Notes: generated from the sequence alone by a model not told the origin. DNA of 64,000 nucleotides from Ilex aquifolium (GCA_951799425.1 OX637395.1:36666323-36730322); one strand, 5' to 3'; positions 37,401 through 50,645 are shown, counted from the stretch's first letter. Numbers and translations: made by a program.

Positions 37401-39234
37401 GTTAAGGGCAGACAATAATCTTCCTCCTTGGCGTTCTGGGTTAAAAGAGGTAAATTCTTGTTTGCCATGTTGGTACTTGTCCCAGATGTGTTGTTTCTTC
37501 TTTCTTCTTTCTTTCACTTTTCTTTAGTATATTGTGTCTGAGCAGAAATTCTCGTACCTTTAATCTCCTTGCTTGTTATTGGTCTTATGTTTAATTTAGT
37601 AACTCTATAAACATTTTGTTCTGTGTGTTATTTATGTTTCTGACTGCAGTATCACCAAACCATACAAAACCTTGCCTCAATTTTCGGGTTGTCTATATGC
37701 ATCCTTTCCATCAATCCGCTTTGTCAACAAGGGCCACATGTTTGGTTAAATCACAAAGCTATGTTTCTTATTCACTATCTCATTCCATCTCATTACTGAT
37801 GATCATGTCACTCTTTGTCTCTTCTCGGTTGTCCATCTATTGTTTTTGTCCAAACTATCTTGACAAGTTATCTTTCTGTGTACTTTCAATTGGTTCTGCT
37901 TCTACCATCTTATCAATGTTTAATTGCTAATTCAATCTTATCCTGTCTTATTACATATCCATCTTAATCACCTATACTGATTGTACAAACATGTAGTTTC
38001 TTAGTTGTCCGACGTTCTATCCATAAAACATAGTTTGGCTTAATAGTTAATTTGCTTTCAGTTTCACTATTGGTTGTTGACCTATATAGTTGTGACTCAT
38101 GTGATACCCAATCTTCTCCTCGTTATTTTTCGAAGTACTTGAGCACGGATAGCGTAACTGTTTACTCTTTGGTATATGTTGGTTTTCTATCTTCATTGAC
38201 AATCCATTTTCATTTCTGATTGTGTAGTAAATAAAAGCAGTGCCTCCCCCTTCTTCTTCCTTCCTATCCATGTGCACAGACATGAATTAAATATGCATTT
38301 GCATATAACATTGTGATTCCTTCCTTTTGTTTTCTATTATTTATACTATGAATAGTTTTCAGCTAAAGCCAAAATTACCCGCACACCTTATTATGTTAAT
38401 TAAAAATTTTGGTTCTAATTGCGCGCCTATTATTTCCACCCTGGTTTGTTGACTAGTTTTTTTTTCCTGAATGGGTGCTATTTAATTTTGTAGCTTTGTA
38501 CTAAGATTTTGTCTTCATTTGATTAGGGTTTTAGATTATTTGCCTTCCATGTTCAACTAGTATATTCATTTTTTCTTCCTTTTACCTTTTTAATCTTTTT
38601 GCATTGTTGATACAATTTTTTTTAAATTGTTATTTTGCACCTGGCTCCGATTTGTTTTCAATATTTTAACTGTTTCTTCCAGATGTTTGATGCCATAATC
38701 TGTGATCCTCCTTATGGGGTTCGTGCTGGGGGACGTAAATCTGGTGGGCGGAAACTGTTGAAAGGAGTTGTGGGTCCTTATACAATTCCTGATGACAAGA
38801 GGACAGACCACATACCATCAACTGCTGCTTACAGTTTAGCCGAGTGTGTGCATGATTTGCTTGACCTTGCTGCTAGGATGCTCGTAATGGGTGGCCGACT
38901 GGTGTACTTTTATCCCGTACTAAGAGAAGAAGATTCAATTGATACCAATTTCCCCGAGCACCCATGTTTCAAACTGGTTGCTGCCTGTGAACAGATCCTA
39001 AGTTTTCGGTACAGCAGGGTATTACTAACCATGGTGAAGATCGCACCATACACCGATGAAATTGCTGAGGCTGCTAGGATACAACATTTGGAATTCAAGG
39101 AGAACCATTTAAAGTGGTTAGAAGATGGCAATCTTCATTCTGGAGTTTTCAGTCCTGCTGATCTGCTCAATGGGACAGGTGATACTAAATTAAGTAAAGA
39201 ATCGAAACCGAAATATAGAGGAAAATATGTGTAG
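31434..39234 (+). CDS. TRM11: tRNA (guanine(10)-N2)-methyltransferase, TRM11-type
   Basis: Six exons: 31,434-31,653; 33,200-33,411; 36,516-36,833; 36,972-37,046; 37,375-37,449; 38,683-39,234. They join with matching phases into 483 codons, the length expected for plant TRM11. The product would transfer a methyl group from SAM to N2 of G10 in tRNA, acting with a TRM112-like activator. The N-terminal half fits a THUMP-containing RNA-binding region. The Rossmann methyltransferase part shows motif I DPFVGTGS (residues 230-237) and the catalytic motif IV DPPYG (308-312). The start is the first ATG after a GA-rich leader and matches the family start MWYL. PRORP, another tRNA enzyme, lies downstream in the same direction. 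The intron before exon 5 carries a duplicated acceptor (see 37,116-37,391). Confidence 0.92.
34400..35050. other. Possible retroelement-derived segment in TRM11 intron 2
   Basis: This stretch has CCTAGGGTTT-rich leader-like sequence and differs in texture from the flanking intron, but no paired termini or target duplication could be seen. It is noted only as possible transposon-derived sequence. Confidence 0.2.
35380..35850. mobile_element. Transposon remnant with GGTACG repeats in TRM11 intron 2
   Basis: Clusters of GGTACG/GGTACGGGTACG motifs on the left and GATCGTGGGTCGTTAAGGG-type sequence on the right resemble the subterminal repeats of nonautonomous plant DNA transposons. Terminal repeats are too decayed to define the ends. 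Confidence 0.35.
36249..36392 (-). mobile_element. Au-like tRNA-derived SINE in TRM11 intron 2
   Basis: Read on the minus strand it begins GGGGGGCCTTGATGC, keeps a GTGAC..AGGT..CAC segment and a B-box-like GGTCTGACTC, then CAATCTCTCC, AATAAGGCTGCATACA and ends GTGCACTGGAATGTCC. This order matches the widespread Au-type SINE of angiosperms as I remember it. It is antisense to TRM11 and lies about 120 bases before exon 3. Confidence 0.65.
37116..37391 (+). repeat. 138-bp tandem duplication spanning the acceptor of TRM11 exon 5
   Basis: Two adjacent 138-base copies (37,116-37,253 and 37,254-37,391) differ at three positions. Each contains the intron 3' end, the acceptor TTTGCAG and the first bases of exon 5. 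Only the second copy leads into the full exon. The junction word GATTTC occurs at both duplication edges. Confidence 0.93.
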
Positions 39235-39902
39235 GTTTAACAATCAACAGCATTTTTTCTTCAGCTGTTTAGTTTGAGCTACTTATTATACGCCTCGGTC
39301 GGTATCTTTCTGTTGTTGCTAGCGCTTTCCTGGGCCGAGCCAGAATTTTGGATTCTAAAGGACTTATGTATCTCAGATGTGATGAAGAATAGTAAGTTTG
39401 TGTTTTGCTTCTTGTCTGAGAACTGTGGCATCTCTATTTTTGTCTGAGAACTTAGAGAAAGTCTACAATTTTTTATGCTAAAATTATACCATTGAAAGGA
39501 AAAGCTACAATTGCTCACATGATCGATCATGAACTTTTGATATTGGCCTTAAAAAAGTTATAATTTTTGATATAGTATCGTCGACAGTAACAAAGCTTTT
39601 CTTTAATGCATAACTCTCTGTCCTAATGTTGTGCCCATGTAATTGAAAAAGCTATTAAATTCAAGTTTTCTATAATAAATTGATAGTCTATTAGATTTTT
39701 TTTATATATAATAATAAATACTTTGAAGGCTTAAAAAAGCATTGTCTCGAGTCCACTACTTATTTTATGACTTTCAATTTTTTTGTATGAATCAAAATTT
39801 CTTTTCCGTGTATTATTTCGATTACCTAGAAAAATTGAAATATTTTGAAAACAATAAAAATGAATAAAAAATAAAAAAATTTGTACACAAAGATAACAAA
39901 AA
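39235..39902. other. TRM11 3' region and intergenic spacer
   Basis: The 3' UTR of TRM11 presumably occupies the first few hundred bases; no clear polyadenylation signal was chosen. The rest is AT-rich without features. Confidence 0.5.
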
Positions 39903-40771
39903 TTGTCTGCTGTGAAGAGCCAACAGCACCGCGTGCTGTTAAGTGGAACAGTGGTGTTTAATCTTTAAACGACTCCGTTTTGTGGGACTGAAAAACACAA
40001 AGAAAAAAAGACAAAACGTTACCGTTTTCTGTTTCTTTTATCTTTGACACTCGGTCTCAACCATCTCCATCGCCACCACCATTGCATCACTAACCACTAC
40101 CATCAGCAACCACCATTGCACCACAACAATCACCGCGCCACCCATTATACACAACACACAATTGCACTACTACTGCACCACGAACTACACACAATAATTT
40201 TTCGTAACAAAATTAAAAAAAAATTCTGTAAAGACTTCAATTTGCTCGCAACATCAGAATGAATGAACCCACAATCTACAACATAATTATCGAAAATAAA
40301 CAAAATCTGCATTAAAAATAATTCGAACCAAAATCAAACGAATTCTCTAATTTGGTCGTAGTCCATTGATGCACATCCATGAATTCTGCATCAAAATCAA
40401 AAAATTAATCAAATCGGTGGCAACGGGGGTTGAGTTGCAGTGGGGGCGGAGCGATCGAGGGAAACGTCAGTGTGTGGTTCGCAGTGGGGAGCGAAGAGAG
40501 AGAGGAACAGAGGTCGGATGGGGACTGGGGAGAGAGAGAGAGAACAAATGGAGAATGACAAACAGTGAAGTGACATGACGGAGAGAGAAGGATGAAGATC
40601 TTTTTTTTCGTTTTTTTTTTTTTGGGGGATCGTTCACTGTTGGTGTTTGGCAGAAGTATAAAACGACAACGTTTTACCTTTTCAGCCCTCGCAAAACTGC
40701 GTCGTTTAAGGATTAAACGCCACTGTTCCACTTAACAGCATGTGGTGCTGTTGGCTCCTCACAGCAGACAA
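39903..40771. mobile_element. TIR element (MULE-like, nonautonomous)
   Basis: 869 bases with long terminal inverted repeats of roughly 80 bases each: the left end starts TTGTCTGCTGTGAAGAGCC and the right end is its inverse (...GGCTCCTCACAGCAGACAA). The arms continue through AGTGGAACAGTGG and TTTAAACGAC words. No target duplication is visible (AT-rich on the left, GC-rich on the right). The interior has CCA-rich and GA-rich tracts and no transposase. Long TIRs suggest Mutator-like affinity. It lies in the upstream region of PRORP, about 330 bases before its start codon. Confidence 0.75.
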
Positions 40772-41097
40772 GCCGGACCTCTCCTATCGGGTCTCCTCTT
40801 TCCTCTGTTTTCTCTTTTTTCGAATCAAGCAAGCCCAAGCTTTCTTGACGGCTATTTTTGAAGTGCAAAAATGTGAAATAGGGACTGTACAAATGCAGGT
40901 ATAGAGGATATGTGTACGGAAAAGTTTGACGGCTATTTTTCTTTGACCTTTATCTTCCTAATCTACTCTGGGATTTTTGATTATAAAGGACAAGCCTAAA
41001 ACCCTCTTTGTATATATCCATATGTGAACATGTATGTATAGTTTCAATTTCGAAAATCAGCGACCAATCCTGAAAGAAACTACCCATATCAGCTCTG

Positions 41098-44000
41098 ATG
41101 TTGTTACGTTTAAGCTCTCTCTCTCCTTCCCTCTCTAAAACCTCACCCGTCTTCTCTCTTTTCACCAAAAACCAATTTCGGTTACTCTTCCGCAAAACCC
41201 ATTTTCACACTCATCTCTTCCACTACTGCAATTCTTTCGAACCCATTAATGCCAGAACTCGATTCATTAATATTATAGCCACGACCCAAAAATCCCATCT
41301 CTGTACTGCATCGGCTCTTCTCGATAAACCCTCCTCTTCTCCGACTCCGATGTCCAACAAATCCAAGAAAAAAGCGCGTCGTGAGGCCCCAGAAAGCGTG
41401 CTTAAGCACAAGCTCGACATGTGCTCAAAAAAGGGCGACCTAGCCGAAGCTCTTAGACTCTACGACGATGCTAGAAGGAATAATATCCCTCTTAGCGTCA
41501 ACCATTATAATGTTTTGCTCTATTTATGCTCTTCTGGAAGTAATGGCGAGGATAAAGAAGCCAAGGATTTATTCAATATGGGTTTGGAGAGGGGTTTTGA
41601 AATACTTAAGCAAATGGGTATCGAAAAAGTTACGCCAAATGAGGCCACATTTACTAGCGCAGCAAGATTGGCGGCTGCTAAAGAAGACCCAGAAATGGCT
41701 TTTGATTTGGTGAAGCAAATGAAGAGTAGTGGAATTCCACCGAAATTGAGGTCCTACGGACCAGCATTGTTTGGGTTTTGCAAGAAGGGATTGGCTGATA
41801 AGGCATATGAAGTCGATGCACACATGGCTGAATCTGGGGTTCCGGCTGATGAGCCGGGTCTTTCGGCTCTTTTGAAGCTTAGTTCCGAGGCCAAAAGAGT
41901 GGATAGAGTTTATGAAATGATGCAGAGGTTGAGAGCTACTGTGAGGCAGGTTTCAGAAGAGACTGCTTGTGTTGTGGAGGATTGGTTTAGGTCGGAGAGC
42001 GCCACTGATGTTGGGATGGAGAATTGGGATGTGGAGAAGGTGAGAGGAGGGGTTGTGAAGGCAGGAGGTGGGTGGCATGGGCAAGGGTGGTTGGGGATTG
42101 GAAAATGGAGAGTGGTGAGGACTGAGATGGATGAGACTGGCATGTGCCGTTCGTGCCACGAGAAGCTTGTTTGTATTGACATTGATCCTAGGGAGACGGA
42201 GAACTTTGCTAGTTCTTTGACCACATTGGCTTGCCAAAGAGAGGCTAAGGCCGATTTTATGCACTTTCAGGTATGATACTAACTTCTGGTTATGTACTTA
42301 ATCTCTGATGAGCTACTATGGACCTTACTTATGGATTCAAACAAATAGAAAGTATGCCGTGGGATTCACTTGATTTATGATGATGTAGCCAGGTCATTTA
42401 TTACTTTCAGTTAATGTTTGGCACAATTTATAATGTGTAAAGTAGTATGGCAAAAGAAATCTCATCTTGGTTTCTCATGTAAAATTTCCAAATTCTTGAA
42501 ATTTGTCTTTGTAGATTGGCTGTTTACTAAGGATGAATTCACCAAAAACTATAAAGTTATGATTTTCCGGTAGTGGAGGGATTATTGGAAGCCTGCATGA
42601 TTACATCTGTTTGTTACTTATTATCCTGTACCATTGGGAATTAGACATTTGTCTAGAAAAATTCATTTTCATGTTGATGTGTTGTCGTCGCAATGCACCT
42701 CATGTGAACTATGATGGTGCTGCAATTTCAGCAAAAAAAATTGAGAAAATGCAGTGTGACATTAATATGTATACTAAAGAAAAGAAATGGTGAGCTGTTC
42801 GATGCAAAAATGTTCTTTTAATCATTATCCTTCTAGATTAGATCCCACACGGATGAAAAAGGGTAACAGAAAAAAAAAGAAGAAGAAGAAGAAGAAGAAG
42901 AAGGAAGGCATAGGCTACAGTTTGTAAAATTGAGCTAACAATGTTGCACAGATATAAACATAAAACAGGATGATGACACATTGGGCACTATGACATGACA
43001 AGCTTTGGGAGAACAAGACAATGGATTAATGTGTAAAAGTTTAAAACTCGTAATGGACTCAACTCATGGTGTCATCTAGTAAAACTGTAAACATAAAACA
43101 TATGTAGAGAAATGCAAAAGCTAAGTTCAGACGAGTTGTCCTTATATGAGTCTAAGCAATGAGGGGTCTGATGACAGCATGCTTATATGTTACTTTGTTT
43201 ACAAGGGTGATGGAAACTTAGGTGGTTGCCTCCTTTGAATTTACATTTGGATGTCTAGGTAACCACAGTAGCACTCCTTATACTCCCACTCCTCATTATC
43301 ATGCTTCATCTTTATCATCTTAGTAAAGAAAATGATTGTAGTCTATGAGGTTACCATCATGAACACTTATTATTATGTGAAATTTATTTTCTTTGTTGAA
43401 TGGAAGTCACAAATACTGGTAATGATGTGTTGGTTGTCATAGTCGATTTCCAATATATGCTATCTTTGTATGCTTCAGGCAATTAGTGCATAAAAAGATT
43501 CTGAGACTAATATAGAAGGTGCACTTATCAGGAGTGGCTTCAGCGGCATGGTCCATTTGATGCAGTAGTAGATGGTGCCAATGTGGGCCTTATTAATCAA
43601 TACAATTTTAGCTTTTTCCAGGTAAACTGTACTTAGCTTGTCTACTTTTTTTCGTGTTTGAATATTGGACAATAAATTGTCGAATAGTGAGAATAGGCTT
43701 AATGAAGAATCTCTCTCTCCAGGATTTAATAAGCTTTTTGAGACCTACTTCTTCAATATTAAGTATGTAACATACGGTTCCAAATGAATCCTTTTTGTTG
43801 TAGCTCAATTCCGTTGTGAACCAGTTACGTCAAATGAGTCCATCAAAGAGGTTACCACTTGTTGTTTTGCATAAAAGCCGGGTAACTGGTGGTCCTGCTC
43901 AGAAGCTTAATAACAAGAAGTTATTAGAGAGTTGGAAAAAGGCTGGTGCTCTTTATGCTACTCCTCCCGGTTCTAATGATGATTGGTAAGATCTCTTTCT

Positions 44001-47000
44001 CCTTGAGAGATGAGTTTACTCTATTTGTCCCATTGCAATTCCTTTAGATAATTTATGAAGTTTGATTCTAGTTAGGCTTTGTTTAGCAGATCATTGTTAC
44101 AGCTGAAAGGAATGTCCGAAGTTCTTCTAGATATTTCTTTTTGTTTCATTTTGAAGGATGCATTCCTTGTATTGTTTGATATCCAATTGCAACTACTGCA
44201 TACCATTGCCCAATTAGATGGATATATTTTTGTGTGTACTTTTTGGTAGGTATTGGTATGATTTTGACACACAATATAAAAAGTGATTGTCTGACTGAGT
44301 GTTCCAAGATAGCAGTACCTGTCTTCCATGCTTGAGTTGAGCTTTGGGTAATGACATCAATAGCTATGGATCCTTACCTAGGAAATTGATATGCAGTGTT
44401 GAACATCATTGTAACTTTGAGGAGTTTCCAAATTATTGTTTACTTTCCTGTCAATTTCCTTACTTGCATATGACCTTGTTTTGAGGTTGAAAACATGTCC
44501 ACTGTTGGCTGATTTATAGATTTTATTAGGCAGTTTGGGGATGCAGAAAATTTACCATGTCATTATGACCAAGTAGACTGACAATTGTGGGGGAAATGTA
44601 CCAAACCGCCAACAATGATCACATCCACTGACTTGCAGCATAGGCTATACCACATTGGCTCCAGTGATGAGAGGCGGAGACAAGAATTCAGTTATGGGTG
44701 GGCAACTTAACTAGAAGCTTGAATTAATTTTTCTTAATTGATAAAGTTAATATAATATATATAGGTATATTAATTTACATTTGTCTTTATTGTAGAACAA
44801 TAAGGACCAATTGTCGGCCAATTGCAAACAATTTCATGTTCAAATTAAGAATAAACCAAAAAAATCCATAATTGCAGAAAGCTTTAACACAATAAGAAAT
44901 ATTAAACACGCCGTTACAGATCAATCACGGTTCATATTAGAAGAACAAGGGGAAAATCATAGGTATAAAGGCTAAGAGTTATTGAATGAAGAAATCTTTG
45001 GTCGCTTTTTCTTCTCTCTCTCCGTTAGTTCTAACTCTCTCAATCTCCCTTTGGATTTCATCAAGTGAAAATAATCTCATCATATTAAATTTTTTGTCTT
45101 TTATTTTATGACCCTATGTTTTATGTACTTACAAAATGATTATATTTTGTTACACAATAATCCTAATGTATATTCAATAACAATATGTCCTGTAATTTTT
45201 TTTTTTTAATTTCACAAAATAACCTCCAAACTGTCCAATAAAACTGAACTTGTCAGTAATGTGTACATAGCCATTTAAGCATGAGGCTATACGAAAGATA
45301 TAGGATATATTATATATGTGCAATTTTTAAAAAATTGGAGGGTGGGCCAGGGGTCCCCTTCCCTCAATGTGGCTCCACTCTTGCTAGTGGGGTCTATTTC
45401 CCCATTAAAACATGGAATACAACACAAAGGCCCATACTTAAGGTTGGAGTTTTGTAATTTGACAAAATAATGGATGTTCTAATCATGTCTGATTATGTGC
45501 ATTGACTTTTCAACTGCCTCATGTATATGTTATGTATTCTTCATACATCAAATAAGTTTTTCCAATCATGTCTGAAATAACCGTTTTGTAATAATTCTCC
45601 TCAATCCAATATCACAATCTTAACTTTGTGACTAAAACCTCACTCAGACAATCATAAAAATTCTATATTTCGTAGAAAAGCCATAATCAATTAAAAATTT
45701 AATCTTACTTACAATTTGAGAATGTCCATTGATTTTGTTTACTTATTGGAATTAAATGTTGTGACTTGTGATGGTATATCATCAGAAATTGATTTCTGTA
45801 GATGTTTAATTATATATTACTATTCATACTGAAAATTGAAATGAGCCCACTCTGAGGAAAAATCAGTCCAATGCCTCTGACTTGCAGGATGTCCTATGTG
45901 GGGAAATCAAAGTTATATATCTCTCCACCAACTTTCTAAGGCTTTAGACTCAATTAAATGCAAAAGTGATTGTTATAACAGTAGATACAGCGAAATTTTT
46001 GTTTTCCTTCGTAAAATTGCCTTTGCTGTTGCATTTGGGACTCTCATTAGACATTTCTGAAAATCCAGAAGTGCCACACCGGTTCTAATACTCAGATGGT
46101 TTGGCACTCATGTCCCTGATTAGTGTTAACTAGCAATTACACACTCAAACGGACTGAGCTTGGAGTAATTGAATTAATTTTTAGCCACTACATATCGAGT
46201 GTACTCGGTTTAACTTCATCAAATTGGGCGCCGGCATGGTTGGGATTTGAGGCCAAAGAAAAAACAGGTCTTATCTGGTTTTGGCACTTGAAATCTTTGA
46301 GGAAAAAGTAGCATCTTCGGTATCAGTTGAAAAGCAGGAGGCTCATGCTTGTATCTCTAGATTCTAGTTGACATTCTAAACTTGAAAACAGAGCAGATAA
46401 ACTGTCCTTTTTTGACTCAAAAGTACCCAGCAGAGGTATAGGGTGGTACAATATATAATTGCCAAGGACTGTAAGATGGTGCTCTATTTTGTGGTTATGA
46501 GAGCTTTGTTGTTTCACATCAGGAGACGGTCTTAAAATGGATCTGGTCCAGAATTCTTAACAAAACTAAGCTGGAGCTAATCAAGAACAGTAGGAAGAGG
46601 AGTTAGCTAGAAATCTACATAGTTAAACTTTCCTCCTATTTTTAGTTACCTGATTATGACTTTCAAGGTTCACTTGTGGCCTACCATGTTCCCATGTTAT
46701 TTCCAGGTACTGGTTATATGCAGCTGTTAGTTGCAAGTGCTTGCTGGTGACAAATGATGAGATGCGGGATCATTTGTTCGAACTTCTGGGGACTAATTTT
46801 TTCCCAAGATGGAAAGAAAAGCATCAGGTATTGTGTTGCTATTAAAGATTGTTGCTGTACCAGAATTCTTTGGTGTTAAGTTCCACTTTTTCATTGTAGC
46901 ACTTGATAAAAATGATATCTGTTACCACCTTTTATCACCATTTCGCTAAAAAAGTGGATACATTTGATTTGTTCGTTGTTTTGGAAGGATAATTAACAAA

Positions 47001-48656
47001 GGTTGAACTAACTAACATTTAAGATCGTGCCAGTAAGTGGTGATCCAGAATGGTGAAAAAAAACTGGTTAAGACTGCTCATAACGTAGATGATTGCCACT
47101 TGCCACAGTGGAGGCAAACTTAATTCTGTAACATCTTTTGGGGTTTGTTAAGCATCTTGTTGAATTTAAATAGGCACATTCTTTTTTCACATAGCATTTC
47201 AATGTAAAGGTCTACCACTTTGAATGGAACCATCAAAGAAACGGGGGACTCACCCTCCTTTTCATATGTAACCATTATAGTTTTTTCTAAAATGATGAAC
47301 TCTCTATTTTCAATATTCATGGCAAAACCTCTGTGAACTTGCATAGATTGAATTCATATTATAGTGCTTTCATCATCTCTAGTTATGCATCCTAGCTGAG
47401 TTAGCTTTTATTGTCCAAAGAGGACATAAAAAGATTGTAATTTTTTATGTTCAAGTCTCTTAACCGGAGGCAGGATCCATAAATTGGCAACCGCCATTGC
47501 ATGTGATATAAATTGATCATCTCCAAAAGAAGTCACCATCAGGGTAGGTTTGTGGTAGTAGAGGCAGCACATAGGCTTGTGGTTATAATCTGCATAAATG
47601 CTTATGTTCTTTAGTGTTGATGAGGAAAGAGCAAGATATTGATATAATGAAATGTCAAGAGAGTTATATTTGATGGGGTAGAGCTGAACTCTCTATATGA
47701 TGAGATGCTTAGACTTAAAGACTGAGATATTCCCGCGTTGGAACAACAGAGCCTCTTAAAATACCAGCACGATTTGTCTAGATATGAAGGAAACAATAAA
47801 GATCTTCAAGGGGATGACAATTTGATTGGAGGTTTCCTGATCATAAATCTTCTTGAAACCAGACTTCTAATCCATCTCCATCCATGAAACTTATTGGCAT
47901 GAGGAAGCCATGGTTTTTTAATTTATTACAACCATATTTTCGACTACTATATGCTTCATGGGGCTTCATTTTGTTAAGAGTGTTATTTTCCTATTATTCT
48001 ACTTTCTTGTAATTGTCTTCAATATCAATTGAATATAAATAGGTAGGGTGGTGGCAACACACACCCTACACACAACATTGTTTCACACTTTCTTTCTTCC
48101 TCTCTTCTTCTTCTCTTTCTTTTCTTTAACCCTAACATACAATTATTCAAGTTTTAACTCATTCTTTAAGAAATCTTGTCAACTACTTAATCATGACAGG
48201 CTTTTTTTATTTTTTTGTGAAAACACTTGGGAATGTCATTCAACTTATGCTGATGTTTGCCACAGAAACCATGGGCAAGCTCTAGGGCTAATGGGCTGAG
48301 GGAAACGGGGCCATGGGTATTACTGTTCATAGACTGCTATCAGGAAATGGTGATTGGTCATTGTTGTCTTACAGTTGTTGTTTGGCAGGTTCGGTTGACG
48401 GTCTCAACGGGGGGACTGAATTTCCACATGCCTCCGCCATATTCAATTGTTATTCAAGTGAGTTGAGCTGCCAATATCTATACATCTTGCCAATCATCTG
48501 AAGTCACATGCATGCTTTATGAGTGTGGAATTGTGAATGCAGGAGTCAGAAAAGGGTTGTTGGCATGTACCAACCGTCACAGGAGACGACCTTGAGACCC
48601 CGAGGCAATGGGTGTGTGCCACCAGGACCAGGGACTCAGCATCAGACGCTCTTTAA
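41098..48656 (+). CDS. PRORP1: Protein-only RNase P (PRORP), organellar type
   Basis: Six exons (41,098-42,270; 43,532-43,621; 43,804-43,985; 46,707-46,827; 48,389-48,457; 48,543-48,656) join in phase to 582 codons, against about 570 in the family. The enzyme cleaves the 5' leader from precursor tRNA without an RNA subunit. The first about 80 residues are rich in serine, arginine and phenylalanine, as in a mitochondrial or plastid transit peptide. PPR repeats fill about residues 95-300. The NYN nuclease domain has its metal-binding aspartates visible at D405 (VVDGAN), D480-D481 (SNDDW) and D499 (TNDEM). Zinc ligands fit C350, C353, H553 and C570. The transit peptide argues for the organellar form, so the '1' is an inference. 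Confidence 0.92.
42872..42903. repeat. AAG trinucleotide microsatellite in PRORP intron 1
   Basis: About eight consecutive GAA/AAG units follow an A-run within the first intron. Confidence 0.85.
44668..45385. mobile_element. Probable DNA transposon remnant in PRORP intron 3
   Basis: The left end GAGGCGGAGACAAGAATTC...GGGTGGGC and the right end GGAGGGTGGGCC...ATGTGGCTCCACTC are weakly inverted, and the interior is AT-rich. Paired ends with a GCGGAGCCA-type border are familiar in plant genomes, but the target duplication is not clear. Confidence 0.35.
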
Positions 48657-49550
48657 ACCAGACAATCATCCATTTTTGAAAGACACACAGAGACAGGGAG
48701 ATTGTAGTCTAGCATTGAGGAATCTGTGTTACCAAGATATTCTTGGTAATTTACCCAAAAATAAAAAGACATCCTTGGTAAAAAGGTAGTAGAAAAATGA
48801 GTTGGTCACATCCCCAACCCCAACCCCCCCCCCGGCACGGGCGGGCCGCCCCGTTCGTGCACTGGCAGACCCATCCTGGTGAAAGTGTTGAAAGAGCTTA
48901 CTTGATGTTTCATGGGGGTTGGGAAAGTAGTGAAAGTATATGCTTCAAATTAGTTTACTAGTAAAAAGTTGACAATTGAATCAGAGGTATTGGGTGTAGT
49001 TTTAAATGTTAGCTTTGATGGACTGACATGGCTGGAGTTATAAAGAATTGATTTGAATTGTCGTTTAAGATAAAAAAAAAAAAACTCTACTTGTTTTTGA
49101 TTTCATAATTGGTTGGCTGTGGGCTTTTCACAAGGTACTCTTTTTCCTTTTGTTTAAAGGGTTGTCCCTCCTCTCTTGAATAATCTCGATGTGGATGATT
49201 TACGTGGATAACATGTTTTTGATTAGGGAAGAAGGGATTAGTTGAGGTGTGCGTAAACTGATCGGACACTTATGATCATAATAATAATAAAAAAAAAAGA
49301 ATGTCTTGGTGGAAGATATTATATTTCTTAGAACTTAGCTTTATTATTTGCTACAATAATTGTTTTTTTCTATCCAATTTATTAATGGATAACCATTTGT
49401 TTCAGTATAAAAATACCATTTTCTTTTCCTCGAAAGAGGGATGGGTTGATTGAGAATGAGGGAGATTAGGTTCGAGAATTGATGTGTATTTGAACCGTTA
49501 AAGTTGTAAAAATAAGAGTTTGAATATCACTTGTATATAATTGAAGGACT
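48657..49550. other. PRORP 3' region and spacer
   Basis: PRORP 3' UTR probably extends some hundred bases. A C-run followed by a GC-rich patch (about 48,815-48,865, CGGGCGGGCCGCCCCG) stands out from AT-rich surroundings, with no assigned function. No gene is seen. Confidence 0.5.
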
Positions 49551-49559
49551 ATAGTAATA

Positions 49560-50054
49560 GGGTGAATTATAATTTACACCCTCGAAGTTTATACTTAGTT
49601 TTTATTTGGTCTCTCAATAATCAATTGCAACAATCAATACCTTAAACTTTACGATTAATTTCAATTAACTATCTATGTCAAAATTCAACAGTAATTATGA
49701 TGATAAATATCACATGAGCATTATGTCACATACATAATTTTGATCAAATTAACATGAAAATCAGTCAAATCTTAAAAGGTCAGCCAATACATCCAATTGA
49801 AGTACTCAAATCTATATCAAATGAGTCAACAAATGCAATTTTAATACCTAACTCTAAACCTAGGGCCAATTTACTAAGAATTAATCTTATTATGCTCCCG
49901 TAACTATTTTCCTTTAGAATTATTGACGAATTTTAATTGAAGGACTTAATTGAAATATAAGTTAAAGTTTAAGGACTTGATTGTTTTAATTGATAGTTCA
50001 GAGATTAAATAGAAATCAAGTGTAAACTTTGAAGGTATAAAATATAGTTTACAC
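49560..50054. mobile_element. MULE-type MITE with 9-bp target duplication
   Basis: 495 bases with long terminal inverted repeats (over 100 bases, imperfect) containing CAATTAAAACAATCA/CTTAAACTTTA words. It is flanked on both sides by ATAGTAATA (49,551-49,559 and 50,055-50,063), the 9-bp duplication length of Mutator-like elements. It is noncoding. Confidence 0.8.
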
Positions 50055-50487
50055 ATAGTAATAATAAACAAAAACAAAAATAAAAAATTAGGGGCGGTTT
50101 GATAATTGTTTTGTTTGGTGTTTTTTGTTTTCAGTTTTTCCCAAAAAAAAGCAAAAATGTGTTTAGTATTTATTTATTTATTTTTTTCATCTAAATTGTT
50201 TTGAAAACAAGCTCAAAATTTGAAACACAAAAAAATTATGTTTCAAAAAAACAAAAACAATATGCGCGTTGGTTTGAGAGATTTAATGAGATCCACATTT
50301 TGAGCCTTGCTAAAACATATTTTTTTTCTTTGAAGTATAAAAGTTCAATTCATCGCCTTTTGTCCGTCGCCTGTCTCTCTCTCGCTTTTTTGTCTGTGTA
50401 ACGATCGTTTCTGTCGGAGCAACGAAGACCAAAGCATTACCTTAGAAAACATTGATGGGACATTTTGTGAATACACCAGATGATGAC

Positions 50488-50645
50488 ACGTGTCCTCGGT
50501 ACATGGTGCCCCGATGGCTGAGATTGAGACATGTGTCCTCGGGGACTATGGTGCCCCTTCCCATCCGAAGGTTGTGATTATGACGCGTGTCCTCGGCATC
50601 CAGATACCACTAGGTGATCGGCACGACGACACGTGTCCTCGGTGT
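50488..50645 (+). promoter_or_regulatory. Four ACACGTGTCCTCGG-type motifs in the LTR U3
   Basis: GACACGTGTCCTCGG occurs twice exactly, and as GACATGTGTCCTCGG and GACGCGTGTCCTCGG variants, spaced about 39-54 bases. A further GACACGTGGCG lies near 50,843. The core CACGTG is the plant G-box bound by bZIP and bHLH factors. Function here is inferred from motif alone. Confidence 0.6.
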
